Source: Aliiglaciecola sp. 3_MG-2023 (GTDB taxonomy: Bacteria; Pseudomonadota; Gammaproteobacteria; Enterobacterales; Alteromonadaceae). Taken from it: DNA of 64,000 nt. The position numbers and the translations under genes were made by a program. The stretch lies in contig NZ_JAUORV010000007.1 of NCBI RefSeq assembly GCF_030548205.1, positions 62,001 to 126,000 of the forward strand, given 5' to 3'. Shown here piece after piece: positions 17,475 through 25,434 of the stretch. The notes under the pieces were generated by a model. It ran no database searches. It saw nothing but the letters and a program-made list of their open reading frames with translations, and was not told where the DNA came from. Position 1 is the stretch's first letter. Every line of letters starts with the position of its first letter.

Positions 17475-17665
17475 TACGGCCTTCCTTCTATCCATTTGTA
17501 AATTGCTTCAACATTCATCATTAGCCTCCCGTCAGGAGCTTTATGGAAATGAACATTTTTTTGCCAAATACCTTTTTTGGTTTTGTTGTTAATTGCTTCT
17601 CTCGTGTATCCTGTGATTTCGGATAGTTTTTTGGTCGTGACATATTTCTGAGTTAGGGCAATCAT
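17474..17665 (-). CDS. Excisionase-like small DNA-binding protein
   Basis: 63 aa with a winged-helix/MerR-like layout: YVTTKKLSEITGYTREAINNKTKKGIW, then KAPDGRLMMNVEAIYKWIEG. This matches the short excisionase family often labelled DUF1233, in which a PDGR(I/V)MIN..EY..W.EG tail is typical. Such proteins bend attachment-site DNA and favour excision by the cognate integrase. The gene is coupled to the integrase (TAATG), so the two are co-expressed. It is divergent from the membrane-protein genes at 17776. Confidence 0.8.
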   Translation of the reverse strand: MIALTQKYVTTKKLSEITGYTREAINNKTKKGIWQKNVHFHKAPDGRLMMNVEAIYKWIEGRP

Positions 17666-17729
17666 TTTTGTACCTCCGTATTAATTGAGGGGTTAGAATG
17701 GTCTGTAAAGGTTTGGTAAAACAGGGTTT

Positions 17730-17748
17730 ATACCGGTATGAAACCGGT
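17730..17748. promoter_or_regulatory. Palindromic operator candidate in xis/int divergent gap
   Basis: ATACCGGTAT (17730-17739) is a perfect palindrome, and its core ACCGGT recurs at 17743-17748, 11 bases (one helical turn) away. It lies in the 110-base gap between xis-int and the rightward genes, where a repressor or RdfS-like regulator would act. Which protein binds is unknown; the retron HTH protein is one candidate. Confidence 0.4.
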
Positions 17749-17775
17749 TGATATTATTTTGTTAGGGAATTAAAA

Positions 17776-18708
17776 GTGGTTGATATTCAAAAGCTTAATG
17801 GGGTTCTAAAGACTGCTAAGCAAATCCTAAATGAAAATCAGAATTTGAATAAAGCTGAAGAAATACTTTTAGCATTAATTACAAAATCCTTAGAATTAAT
17901 TGAAGAATCGGTTCCAATTAATAATATTTGTTTTACATACAAAGAAATTTACTCATTTGTATGGTCAGATAATGTTGACGCTGACAAAGCAAGAAGAGTA
18001 GTAAATAGCCATAAAGATAACCTTAAAGAGCTTTTATCAGCGGAATCTAAATTTAGTAAAAGTTTGTTAGAGAAAGGGCATAACAGACATCTCGAAATAA
18101 ATAGCAATGATTCGAAAGGTGGCGCAAAAGCATTTTGGTATTTAACTCTTTCAGATATTAACTCACCTAACTTTGAACCTAGTAACCAGATCAGCTATAA
18201 ACCCATTTCAATTCAAAAACCTTATTTCTGGGTAAAGCCATTATTAAAAGTATCACTCCAAGGAAAAGGGGCTTTTTTCTTTGTTTGCATACCCGTAATT
18301 GGAATCATTGGAATCCCTTTTTTGATCTACTTACTTGGTACGACAAATTATGTTTGGGTTTCTATAATCTCAGTATTTTTCCTTTACTTTTTAGTACGAG
18401 CGATATTCGTAATATACGAGTTAATGGAAAAAGGTGTTTCTTCTGTACCTGATTTTATGGTTAGGTTTAAAACATCAAACACTTTGTTTGTTGTCACTAG
18501 GGATAAAAGTATAAAAGATGAGAAGGAACCGAAATCAATTGAAATTGTACAATATGAAGCGAGTTGTCCTAAGTGCGGTGATATTGTATTTATTGAACAT
18601 GGAATAAAAGAGTTCAAAGGAAGGTACGTGGGCCGTTGCACTTTAGCACCATCAGAGCATCAGTTTTCTTTTGATCATGTTTTAAAAATTGGTAAATGTT
18701 TACGCTGA
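17776..18708 (+). CDS. Unknown protein with two membrane helices and a zinc-ribbon-like end
   Basis: 310 aa from a GTG with AGGGA about 8 bases upstream. Residues 1-150 are soluble and helical. Two membrane segments follow at about 172-192 (FFFVCIPVIGIIGIPFLIYLL) and 197-217. A soluble C-terminus then carries CPKCGD at about 260-265 and a later Cys (GRCTLAPSEH), resembling part of a zinc ribbon. No family is recognised. The gene precedes another membrane protein by 18 bases in the same direction, so the two form a likely operon. A signalling or defence role is possible but not shown. Confidence 0.55.
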   Translation: MVDIQKLNGVLKTAKQILNENQNLNKAEEILLALITKSLELIEESVPINNICFTYKEIYSFVWSDNVDADKARRVVNSHKDNLKELLSAESKFSKSLLEKGHNRHLEINSNDSKGGAKAFWYLTLSDINSPNFEPSNQISYKPISIQKPYFWVKPLLKVSLQGKGAFFFVCIPVIGIIGIPFLIYLLGTTNYVWVSIISVFFLYFLVRAIFVIYELMEKGVSSVPDFMVRFKTSNTLFVVTRDKSIKDEKEPKSIEIVQYEASCPKCGDIVFIEHGIKEFKGRYVGRCTLAPSEHQFSFDHVLKIGKCLR

Positions 18709-18726
18709 TTTACCTATAAAAAGGGT

Positions 18727-19485
18727 ATGTTATTGAATAATCAAATAAAATCTAGAGATAGGGAATTGTCTGATGGACTTTTAAGACAACGAAGAAACTT
18801 AATTATGTCTTCAATAGGCATTTTGATTTTTGTCGTTTTAGGATTTGAATTAGAAACAGTAAGATTTTTAGGAAACACTGTTAAATTAACTAGTCATGAA
18901 AATGTATATGTCGTTCTTCTTTGTATCCATATATATTTTTGTTTCAGGTTTGGCCAGTATTATTTAGAAGAAAATCATAGGCCTAGTTTTTTAAGTGTTA
19001 TTAGAAGCAATAATCAGAATTTGGAAAAATTATATTTTGAGAGTTTAGCATTAAAATCATTAGATCAATTTTTCAGGAATAAGAAAAATCAAGTTTTTGT
19101 ACTATTACCGAGATTAGCAACTGAAGATAATGAGTTATACAAACTAAAATCGGAAGGGGATCCCAATTTCTTTTTTGCTCAGACTCCCGTTTACGTTTCA
19201 CTAGGAGATGAGTTATATCGTTCTATATTTGAATATAGCCCTGAAAATAAATTGATTGTTAAAAATAAAGTGGATTTTAGAGGTTGGGAAGTTCTTGAAA
19301 AACTAGAAAACATTAACTCATTTAAGACCCCTTTTTTACATAAAAATCTGGAGTACAGCCGTCTAAAAATTATTTTAATTAGAATTAAATCCTTTATTAA
19401 ATATTTGGTTATTCAATCTAATTTTTCAGACTATGAGTTCCCAATAGTTTTAGCACTTATTCCATTTTTATTATCAATGTATTAA
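18727..19485 (+). CDS. Unknown membrane protein paired with upstream gene
   Basis: 252 aa if the ATG at 18727 is used. AAGGG abuts that ATG, so an in-frame TTG at 18733 with better spacing may be the true start. Hydrophobic segments are seen at about 28-45 and 58-78, and a last one at about 238-252 ends the protein at the membrane (PIVLALIPFLLSMY). The middle (about 90-225) is soluble, charged and mixed alpha/beta. No motif is recognised. It lies 18 bases after the preceding membrane gene and converges with the SEC-C gene. Co-function with its partner is inferred from spacing only. Confidence 0.5.
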   Translation: MLLNNQIKSRDRELSDGLLRQRRNLIMSSIGILIFVVLGFELETVRFLGNTVKLTSHENVYVVLLCIHIYFCFRFGQYYLEENHRPSFLSVIRSNNQNLEKLYFESLALKSLDQFFRNKKNQVFVLLPRLATEDNELYKLKSEGDPNFFFAQTPVYVSLGDELYRSIFEYSPENKLIVKNKVDFRGWEVLEKLENINSFKTPFLHKNLEYSRLKIILIRIKSFIKYLVIQSNFSDYEFPIVLALIPFLLSMY

Positions 19486-19539
19486 TAGACTAGTGTCACC
19501 CAAACCAATCAAAATCCAAATTATTAAAGAGCGTTTTAC

Positions 19540-19968
19540 TTAAATAAATTCAGGTAAAGATAAAAACTTAACAGCGTTGAACTTTTCCTTGGCTATATCC
19601 ATGGCAGCTTCGGCACTTTTGTATTTAAAGCTAAACTTTACTTGGCCGTCTTGTTTACCCATGACAAACCAATCGCCTGGTTTAAGCATGTCAAAATCCA
19701 ACATTTTATTATGTTCTAACGCTACTGATTGATTGGCTTTTATGACATGGCAACAAGCGTTATCAAAGTCGATATCAAAAGGGGTGTGACTCTCATATTC
19801 CTTTGTAAAACCGTGATAAACTGTCACTTCAAAATCATCTTCTAAGAACTCAGGCTCTAAGGTTTGTTTAACGTCGAAAGTCTGTGATTTTTGGTTCATT
19901 AACAAACAGCATTTTTTAAATTTTTTGCCACTTCCGCAAGGGCATTGATCGTTTCTTTTAGTTTTCAT
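19540..19968 (-). CDS. SEC-C motif protein
   Basis: 142 aa. The N-terminus is a SEC-C zinc motif, CPCGSGKKFKKCC at 9-21, as found at the end of SecA and in many small proteins. The rest (about 40-142) is a compact alpha/beta domain with GDWFVMGKQDG and a helix EAAMDIAKEKF. SEC-C modules bind zinc and often mediate contacts with SecB, ribosomes or partner proteins. Its role in this element is unknown. It is downstream of, and co-directional with, the replication gene. Confidence 0.75.
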   Translation of the reverse strand: MKTKRNDQCPCGSGKKFKKCCLLMNQKSQTFDVKQTLEPEFLEDDFEVTVYHGFTKEYESHTPFDIDFDNACCHVIKANQSVALEHNKMLDFDMLKPGDWFVMGKQDGQVKFSFKYKSAEAAMDIAKEKFNAVKFLSLPEFI

Positions 19969-20010
19969 ATTTGTTCTTTATTTGTCGTTTATTAAGTTGA
20001 GTACAGTTAT

Positions 20011-21720
20011 TTACACAAGTCCAAGACCTACGGGATTGGAGCTCCTCCCCGCAGGCGGGGCCCCTCCCCAAGCCCTTCGGTAACCACCGGAGGCTTCATC
20101 AACTGCTCGTCCGTCCCGTGGGGCGGGCGAGCAGTTGATTTGCTCCGGAGGTGACGATAAGAGCTTCCAGCCTTTATCTTCTATAGGGTAGTTGTTAGTC
20201 GTTGAGCGAATAGAGCAGGGCTTTTTGTTAAATGCATGCTCAGATAAAGTGGAAGCCTCTAAACCTTCTAAGTGTTTTTTTAATTGCTTCTTGTATTCAA
20301 TGGCAAAGGGACGATCTTGTTTGGGGATATTGTGACCTCCCATTAGCACTAGGTAAGTTAACCAATCGGATGAATCAGCTGCTTTACGGATTTCTTCCAA
20401 CTCAGAAGATTTTGATTCTTTTGTTTTTCTAAGTTCTCTCCATAAACTGACAGATGGCCCACCAATAAATTGAAATTGACGTATCCTAAATAATGATGCC
20501 CATGCAGTGATCCGTTTTGCCGAGGTTTTCGCATCATTACCGTATTTATCTTTATCGATGTATTCACCATCAATGTTTTTGCAAACGTATTTTGCAATAT
20601 AGTCCTGCGCTGACCCTTTTTCGGGAATGATTTCTTTCGCATTAAACCTGTTTTTTTCAGCACCACGTTCAGCGCCATCATCTTCCAAAGCATAAAATTT
20701 TAAAATTTCAGTAACACGATGTGCATGCTCAGGAGCCATGAATAACATTAAGTGCCAATGTGGCGTTCCGTCATGGTGTGGCTCAACAACGCGTAAACCA
20801 TAAACTTGTATATTTTCTCTGTGGAACTGGGCACGGGTCTTTTGCCATTGTTTACACAAATAATCGTTAGTTTCTTTCACATTGAAATTCTGATATTTCG
20901 GGTTTGGTCTACCTGTTTTGTAGTGAGAGTGATATTTGGAAGGGGACGTAATTGTATAGAAGTACCCAATGTGCCCAAGCAATTTTGAATATTCTTCAGT
21001 TCCTTTTATGCGTACCATTAGTTCAGCTCGTCTAATAGCTGGATTCGATACATTACTTTTATAAGCGTCTAACATTGAGATTAGTTCACCGCTGGCGCTG
21101 CAAAACCAGTTTTTAGACATGTATTCTAAGGATTGTTCTTTTTCCCATTCCCATTGACGAAGTTGATCATTACTACAATAGGGGCTTTTAGACTGATTGA
21201 TTAAATCTAGTGAACGACGCACCTGTTCAAATTTTTGTGAGGCAAGTTGCTTTAATTTTAGAAACCAGAATTTTTCATTTTTTGCTGATGCAATATTTTC
21301 TATATCACTGGCTTTTTCAGGAAGTGTGATTCCATACTTCAATAGCTTTGCTTTGCACCATGCTACTGACTGAGCATCATTGAGACCAACGGTGTCTAAT
21401 ATGCACTCCATTGACTTCTTATTAGCAAATTCTCTAATTTCTTTAATGTCCCAAGTGATATTGAGATCTGCAATATGGATTTGCTTATCAATTCGATTCA
21501 GAAACCGATTTGCGTGAACATAATCTAACTCACGGGTAATTTTTAAGTATTTATGAGCTGTATCGTAGGAAATAGGGGTGATGCGATTGAATATCTTTTT
21601 ACGAAATTCATGGCATTCTCGCGTACCAATGCCTTGAGTAAGTTCGTCAGGAGAGGTTACAGATTTGAGACATTTACTTGCAGATTTGGGACATTCTGTA
21701 GCCTTTTTAAGACCACGCAT
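20011..21720 (-). CDS. gpA-type HUH replication endonuclease
   Basis: 569 aa. It resembles phage P2 gpA-class initiators (Phage_GPA). The HUH metal site is PHWHLMLF at 320-327, and paired tyrosines lie in YIAKYVCKNI at 374-383 (Tyr374 and Tyr378). Such enzymes nick one strand at an origin and start rolling-circle replication; the two tyrosines alternate. The last 50 residues are low-complexity (APRDGRAV..., GGAPPAGRSS) because the frame runs through a GC-rich hairpin cluster at 20041-20152, so the functional protein may end earlier in effect. With the integrase and excisionase it suggests an autonomously replicating satellite or integrative plasmid. No capsid genes are present. Confidence 0.85.
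   Translation of the reverse strand: MRGLKKATECPKSASKCLKSVTSPDELTQGIGTRECHEFRKKIFNRITPISYDTAHKYLKITRELDYVHANRFLNRIDKQIHIADLNITWDIKEIREFANKKSMECILDTVGLNDAQSVAWCKAKLLKYGITLPEKASDIENIASAKNEKFWFLKLKQLASQKFEQVRRSLDLINQSKSPYCSNDQLRQWEWEKEQSLEYMSKNWFCSASGELISMLDAYKSNVSNPAIRRAELMVRIKGTEEYSKLLGHIGYFYTITSPSKYHSHYKTGRPNPKYQNFNVKETNDYLCKQWQKTRAQFHRENIQVYGLRVVEPHHDGTPHWHLMLFMAPEHAHRVTEILKFYALEDDGAERGAEKNRFNAKEIIPEKGSAQDYIAKYVCKNIDGEYIDKDKYGNDAKTSAKRITAWASLFRIRQFQFIGGPSVSLWRELRKTKESKSSELEEIRKAADSSDWLTYLVLMGGHNIPKQDRPFAIEYKKQLKKHLEGLEASTLSEHAFNKKPCSIRSTTNNYPIEDKGWKLLSSPPEQINCSPAPRDGRAVDEASGGYRRAWGGAPPAGRSSNPVGLGLV
20041..20152. other. GC-rich hairpin cluster, candidate rolling-circle origin
   Basis: This patch of about 110 bases is far richer in GC than the surrounding AT-rich element. 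It holds a strong hairpin with perfect 11-bp arms (20099-20109 with 20128-20138) and two smaller ones (CCCCGC/GCGGGG near 20047-20060 and CGGT/ACCG near 20078-20089). CCGGAGG recurs at 20088 and 20145. It overlaps the 3' end of the HUH endonuclease gene. In P2-type phages the origin lies inside gene A (established), so a double-strand origin here is a reasonable inference. Confidence 0.5.
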
Positions 21721-21731
21721 GACCGCATGCT

Positions 21732-21749
21732 GTGAATGTGATGATTCAC
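21732..21749. repeat. Short inverted repeat upstream of rep
   Basis: GTGAAT (21732-21737) and ATTCAC (21744-21749) lie just upstream of the replication gene start at 21720 and near the att core. It may be an operator or an accessory site for integrase or excisionase. Confidence 0.3.
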
Positions 21750-21775
21750 TGGAGGCTATATAGTTAGGGGGATTC

Positions 21776-21801
21776 GACGGTCTAGAAGGGTCTAAACCGT
21801 C
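21776..21801 (-). terminator. Hairpin just past tmRNA 3' end
   Basis: GACGGT (21776-21781) pairs with ACCGTC (21796-21801), extended by TAG/CTA after one mismatch. It starts 9 bases after the tmRNA CCA on the minus strand. There is no T-run, so termination may be weak. It is probably brought by the element to replace the native ssrA terminator, now at 14531. Confidence 0.4.
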
Positions 21802-21807
21802 ATTTTG

Positions 21808-21833
21808 TTTGGTGGAGCTGGCGGGACTTGAAC
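21808..21833 (-). repeat. ssrA-proximal att site (26-bp direct repeat)
   Basis: It overlaps the last 24 bases of tmRNA and is identical to 14566-14591. Because the element side restores the complete acceptor and T-arm sequence, ssrA stays functional after insertion. Confidence 0.9.
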
Positions 21834-22169
21834 CCGCGTCCAGAAAGCTTCAACCGTCGGTACTACATGCTTATTTTGTCTTTTATTTAACTATTTTGGA
21901 CTCCGACAAACAGGATTCCTAGTAGCTGTTCCGATACTATTTCGCGGTTCAACCTCGGACAAGTTTCCCTCGCTATTCTATTAGTATGACCTTCCAAACC
22001 TTCACGAATAGAAGACGGCTGAAGTGGAAGGGCCTATACAGGTTATTAAGCTGCTAGTGCGTAGTTTTCGTCGTTTGCGACTATTTTTTTGCGGCTGTTT
22101 AAAGAGGCAAACCGCACCTCTGCATGCACCTAAGGCATCCCGATTCCTGTCGAATCCAAAATCAGCCCC
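21810..22169 (-). ncRNA. ssrA: Transfer-messenger RNA (tmRNA)
   Basis: 360 nt. The 5' end GGGGCTGATTTTGGATTCGA (from 22169) and the 3' end with a T-arm and CAGCTCCACCA (ending at 21810) form the alanyl-tRNA-like domain. The tag reading frame (22046-22078, minus) encodes ANDENYALAA followed by TAA TAA, the standard gammaproteobacterial proteolysis tag. It rescues stalled ribosomes together with SmpB, whose gene is 1.7 kb away. Its 3' end serves as the insertion target for the elements to the left. Confidence 0.97.
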
Positions 22170-22374
22170 GATGTAGTACTTTTTCAAGTAGCAGATAGGA
22201 TAACACATCCTTCTATAAAACAATATGTGGGGACAATAAATTTTGTTTCAAGTGGTTGGGTTTTAATCGTTTATGAGTATTCAACATAGTTTAGACGTTT
22301 TATTGTGCAGCTTGACTTAGTAAAAGGAGTATATAAGTGCATTTATTTAGCGTCACCTCACTGAAAATCGGTTT

Positions 22375-22403
22375 TTGACAACCTAGGGTGGCTAAATGAT
22401 AAG
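22375..22403 (+). promoter_or_regulatory. Promoter with structured leader before oxidoreductase gene
   Basis: TTGACA (22375-22380), a 17-base spacer and GATAAG (22398-22403). The leader to the start codon at 22533 is about 120 bases and contains two small hairpins (ACTCC/GGAGT near 22418-22432 and CCC/GGG near 22437-22448). No known riboswitch is recognised. The gap 22170-22532 also contains the tmRNA promoter region on the other strand, which I could not place with certainty. Confidence 0.45.
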
Positions 22404-22532
22404 ATTTGTTAATCCAGACTCCAAAGGGGAGTGACCCTTGTAGGGGCTAATTATTTTGGGTTAGTTGTTGTGCAAATAACTATTCTGATTTGATTAAGTC
22501 ATGGTTAACTATTGCATACTAAGAAGAGTTTA

Positions 22533-23771
22533 ATGACGAACGACATATTTGCAGCTTTTTCGCTGCCCAGTGGTAAAACCTTAAAAAATAGATTGGTAAA
22601 AGGGGCAATGGAAGAGAATTTGGCAAATGCCAAGCAATTGCCCGATGAAACCCTATTTAATTTGTATCAAAAATGGGCAGAAGGGGGCGTAGGTCTCATT
22701 ATTACTGGTAATATTATGGTCGATGCTATGGCCATGACAGGCCCTGGGGGAATGGCTTTAGAAGAAGATACGGATTTAGCTCCATTTGCGACTTTGGCGC
22801 AAAAAGCAAAACGCAATAATACACGAGTTTGGATGCAAATTAATCATCCAGGACGACAGGTATTTAAAAAAATGGGGGGCAAAGTCTTGTCACCGTCGAA
22901 TGTGGCCCTTGATCTTGGCAAGCATTCTAGGCTATTTGGTCAACCTAAGGCGATGACTGAGGAGGAAATTCAAGATGTCATTCAACGCTTTACTGAAACC
23001 GCACTGTTGGCCGAAAAAGCGGGGTTTGATGGCGTTGAAGTGCATGCAGCTCACGGCTATTTGCTCGCACAATTTTTATCACCTTTAGTTAATCAGCGCA
23101 CTGATCAGTGGGGCGGAAGCCTGGAAAATCGCGCCCGTTTATTAATCGAGATCATCACTGCGATAAGAAAGTCTTGTGCTAAGGACTTTAGCGTGGCAGT
23201 GAAGCTTAATTCCGCTGATTTTCAACGTGGTGGTTTTGATGTTGACGATGCCATAGCCGTTGTGAAAATGCTTGAACCCCTGCATGTTGATGTGGTTGAA
23301 CTTTCAGGTGGAAGTTATGAAGCGCCTGCGATGCAAGGGCATACTGCAGATGATAGAACACTAGCAAGGGAAGCGTATTTTCTTGAATTTGCCAGCAAAA
23401 TTGCTCAACAAAGCCACATCCCCATCATGACGACAGGGGGGATTAAACGCTTACCGGTTGCTCAAAAGGTGTTGGAGTCTGGTGTTGATTTAGTGGGAAT
23501 GGCCACAGCACTCGCCTACAACCCTGATTTACCGAATCATTGGCAACAAGTGCCCGGAATGGTCAGCATGACACCGCAAGTGGGATGGAAAGATAAAACC
23601 TTAAGTGGCATGGCTAATATGGCGTTGGTGAAACGACAACTGCGACGGCTCGGCAAGGGTAAGCCAGTAAAACTCAATGCATCTGCGTTTATTAGTGTCG
23701 TGCTAGATCAAATTTTAGCGGCTAAATTAACTAAGCGTTACCGACGCAATATGCCACATACAACTAAGTGA
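22533..23771 (+). CDS. NADH:flavin oxidoreductase (old yellow enzyme family)
   Basis: 412 aa from the ATG at 22533 (AAGAAGAG upstream); a TTG reading would start at 22512. It is an FMN TIM-barrel with KNRLVKGAMEE near the N-terminus, the ligand loop MQINHPGRQ, substrate-binding HAAHGYLLAQFLSP (the HxxH-type pair), NxRTDxWGGSLENRARL typical of the family, and late TTGGIKR and LVGMATALAYNP for phosphate binding. These enzymes reduce activated C=C bonds in enones or dienoyl substrates with NAD(P)H. There is no Fe-S/FAD extension, so it is the short OYE class. The substrate is unknown. It is convergent with smpB. Confidence 0.88.
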   Translation: MTNDIFAAFSLPSGKTLKNRLVKGAMEENLANAKQLPDETLFNLYQKWAEGGVGLIITGNIMVDAMAMTGPGGMALEEDTDLAPFATLAQKAKRNNTRVWMQINHPGRQVFKKMGGKVLSPSNVALDLGKHSRLFGQPKAMTEEEIQDVIQRFTETALLAEKAGFDGVEVHAAHGYLLAQFLSPLVNQRTDQWGGSLENRARLLIEIITAIRKSCAKDFSVAVKLNSADFQRGGFDVDDAIAVVKMLEPLHVDVVELSGGSYEAPAMQGHTADDRTLAREAYFLEFASKIAQQSHIPIMTTGGIKRLPVAQKVLESGVDLVGMATALAYNPDLPNHWQQVPGMVSMTPQVGWKDKTLSGMANMALVKRQLRRLGKGKPVKLNASAFISVVLDQILAAKLTKRYRRNMPHTTK

Positions 23772-23825
23772 TAGTGGCTTTTAGCAATTAATTTACTACG
23801 TCAATCCTTCGGCTTGTAAACTAGC

Positions 23826-23852
23826 CTAGCCCAATTACATGAAATGGGCTAG
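23826..23852. terminator. Hairpin between convergent oxidoreductase and smpB genes
   Basis: CTAGCCCA (23826-23833) and TGGGCTAG (23845-23852) form an 8-bp stem with an 11-base loop. There is no strong T-run on either strand. It probably serves as a bidirectional terminator. Confidence 0.45.
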
Positions 23853-23868
23853 TTAGCCAAGCATAGCG

Positions 23869-24348
23869 TTAAGCGCTATGTTTCATCATACGTTCTTTTT
23901 GCCTTGCCCAATCGCGATCTTTTACTGTATCTCGTTTATCATGGGCGTCTTTACCTTTGGCTAAATGTATTTCTACTTTTACCCAACACTGCTTCCAATA
24001 CATAGCTGTGGCGATAATAGAGTAGCCTTGTCGTTCTCTTGCGCCCATTAATCGGTCAATTTCACGGCGGTGAATAAGTAACTTTTTCTGACGATCGGGA
24101 TCACACACAACATGGCTAGAAGCCTGATTTAATGGAGTAATCTTACAGCCTTGCAAATAAGCTTCGCCATTGTGAATATTCACAAAGCTATCTGTCAGGT
24201 TAACTTTTCCAGCACGAATACCTTTCACTTCCCAGCCTTGTAGTTCTATACCTGCTTCGATTTTATCTTGCAGGTGATAGTCATGACGGGCTTTCTTGTT
24301 TAAAGCTATGGTGTTGCTTTTATTTGATTTAGCGTTCTTTTTCTTCAT
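23869..24348 (-). CDS. smpB: SsrA-binding protein SmpB
   Basis: 159 aa, the normal length. Core features are [40 protein letters not shown] and the basic tail region [26 protein letters not shown] that inserts in the ribosomal mRNA channel. It binds the tRNA-like domain of tmRNA and delivers it to stalled ribosomes. It is adjacent to ssrA on the same strand, separated only by the oxidoreductase gene, and divergent from ratA, as in many gammaproteobacteria. Confidence 0.97.
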   Translation of the reverse strand: MKKKNAKSNKSNTIALNKKARHDYHLQDKIEAGIELQGWEVKGIRAGKVNLTDSFVNIHNGEAYLQGCKITPLNQASSHVVCDPDRQKKLLIHRREIDRLMGARERQGYSIIATAMYWKQCWVKVEIHLAKGKDAHDKRDTVKDRDWARQKERMMKHSA

Positions 24349-24488
24349 AGTGGCGAATTATATCAGGCCGATTTAATTTGTCTGTAGATGATTTAAAAAA
24401 TAGTTGTATTTACATGGATGAACTATGCAATTTGATAATTCGTGGTAAACTTCCTCGAGAAATTGCAAGGTTATTAAGAGGAAAGTGG

Positions 24489-24920
24489 ATGGCAAGTGTT
24501 CATCGCAGTGCGCTAGTAGGATTCAGTGCCGAATCGATGTTTGATTTAGTCAATGACGTAGCGTCATATCCTGAATTTTTGCCAGGTTGCGCTGAAACGA
24601 AAGTGCTTGAACATGACAAGGATTCAATGAAAGCGGCTGTGTTGATTGCCAAAGCGGGTGTAAAACAATGGTTTACCACGTTAAATGCCTTAGATAGGGG
24701 CAAAACCATTGAAATGAACCTTATTGAAGGGCCTTTTTCCCATCTAAGTGGGGGCTGGTCATTTACCGCATTAGCCGAAGATGCGTGCAAAATAGAATTG
24801 AAGCTGGATTTTGCATTTTCGAGTCGTCTAGCGGAAATGGCGTTTGGCAAAGTATTTAATACCCTGGCTACCAATATGGTCAATGCTTTTACAGCCAGAG
24901 CGAAAGAGGTGTATTTATGA
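24489..24920 (+). CDS. ratA: START-like protein RatA/coenzyme Q-binding family
   Basis: 143 aa from the ATG at 24489, preceded by AGAGGA; the longer frame begins at a TTG and is not family-like. It has the SRPBCC/polyketide-cyclase fold with SVHRSALVGFSAESMFDLVNDV, then YPEFLPGCAET, LIEGPFSHLSGGWSF and the C-terminal helix. Homologues are COQ10-like lipid carriers; the E. coli protein was reported to bind 50S subunits and inhibit 70S formation. The ATGA overlap with rnfH shows an operon. The pair next to smpB is a conserved arrangement. Confidence 0.93.
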   Translation: MASVHRSALVGFSAESMFDLVNDVASYPEFLPGCAETKVLEHDKDSMKAAVLIAKAGVKQWFTTLNALDRGKTIEMNLIEGPFSHLSGGWSFTALAEDACKIELKLDFAFSSRLAEMAFGKVFNTLATNMVNAFTARAKEVYL

Positions 24921-25249
24921 GTGATTCGCAAATCACAGTCGAGGTGGTTTACGGTATACCTAAAGAGCAGGCGTTGATTAGTGTAACTATCGAAAAGGGC
25001 AAAACGGCAGAGCAAGCAATTCAGGCGTCCGGTATTTTACGGCGCTTTCCAGAAATTGATTTATCAAAATTGAAAATTGGTATTTGGAATCGCACATGTA
25101 AGCTCTCCGAAGTACCTAAGGAGGGGGATAGAATTGAAATTTACCGTCCCCTCATAGCAGATCCAAAAGAAGTACGTCGGATCAGAGCGGAAAAAGCAAA
25201 ACTAGAAGGGCGAGCTGATAAAGTTACAGGTGGAAGAGTTAAATCTTAG
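24917..25249 (+). CDS. rnfH: RnfH family ubiquitin-like protein
   Basis: 110 aa with a beta-grasp fold: ITVEVVYGIPKEQALISVTIEKG, AIQASGILRRFPEIDL, IGIWNRTCKLSEVPKEGDRIEIYRPL and a basic tail with DPKEVRRIRAEKAK. It overlaps ratA by four bases (ATGA). The function is uncertain; the name comes from occurrence with rnf genes in some species, while pairing with ratA is more common. Confidence 0.95.
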   Translation: MSDSQITVEVVYGIPKEQALISVTIEKGKTAEQAIQASGILRRFPEIDLSKLKIGIWNRTCKLSEVPKEGDRIEIYRPLIADPKEVRRIRAEKAKLEGRADKVTGGRVKS

Positions 25250-25434
25250 TGCCCCATAGGAATTAGATAGTTTGTGCAATCTAAGCGCCTCTTCCCGTTA
25301 TCTTAAAAGCGAAGCCTGTCGAAAATATTGATGAATGTAGAACCTGTATTCATTGGATTAAACAAACCTTGTGTAAATTTGAATTCTATTTGGTCATGAA
25401 TTCGATTTAGCAACGACATGAAAAGAATATAATA

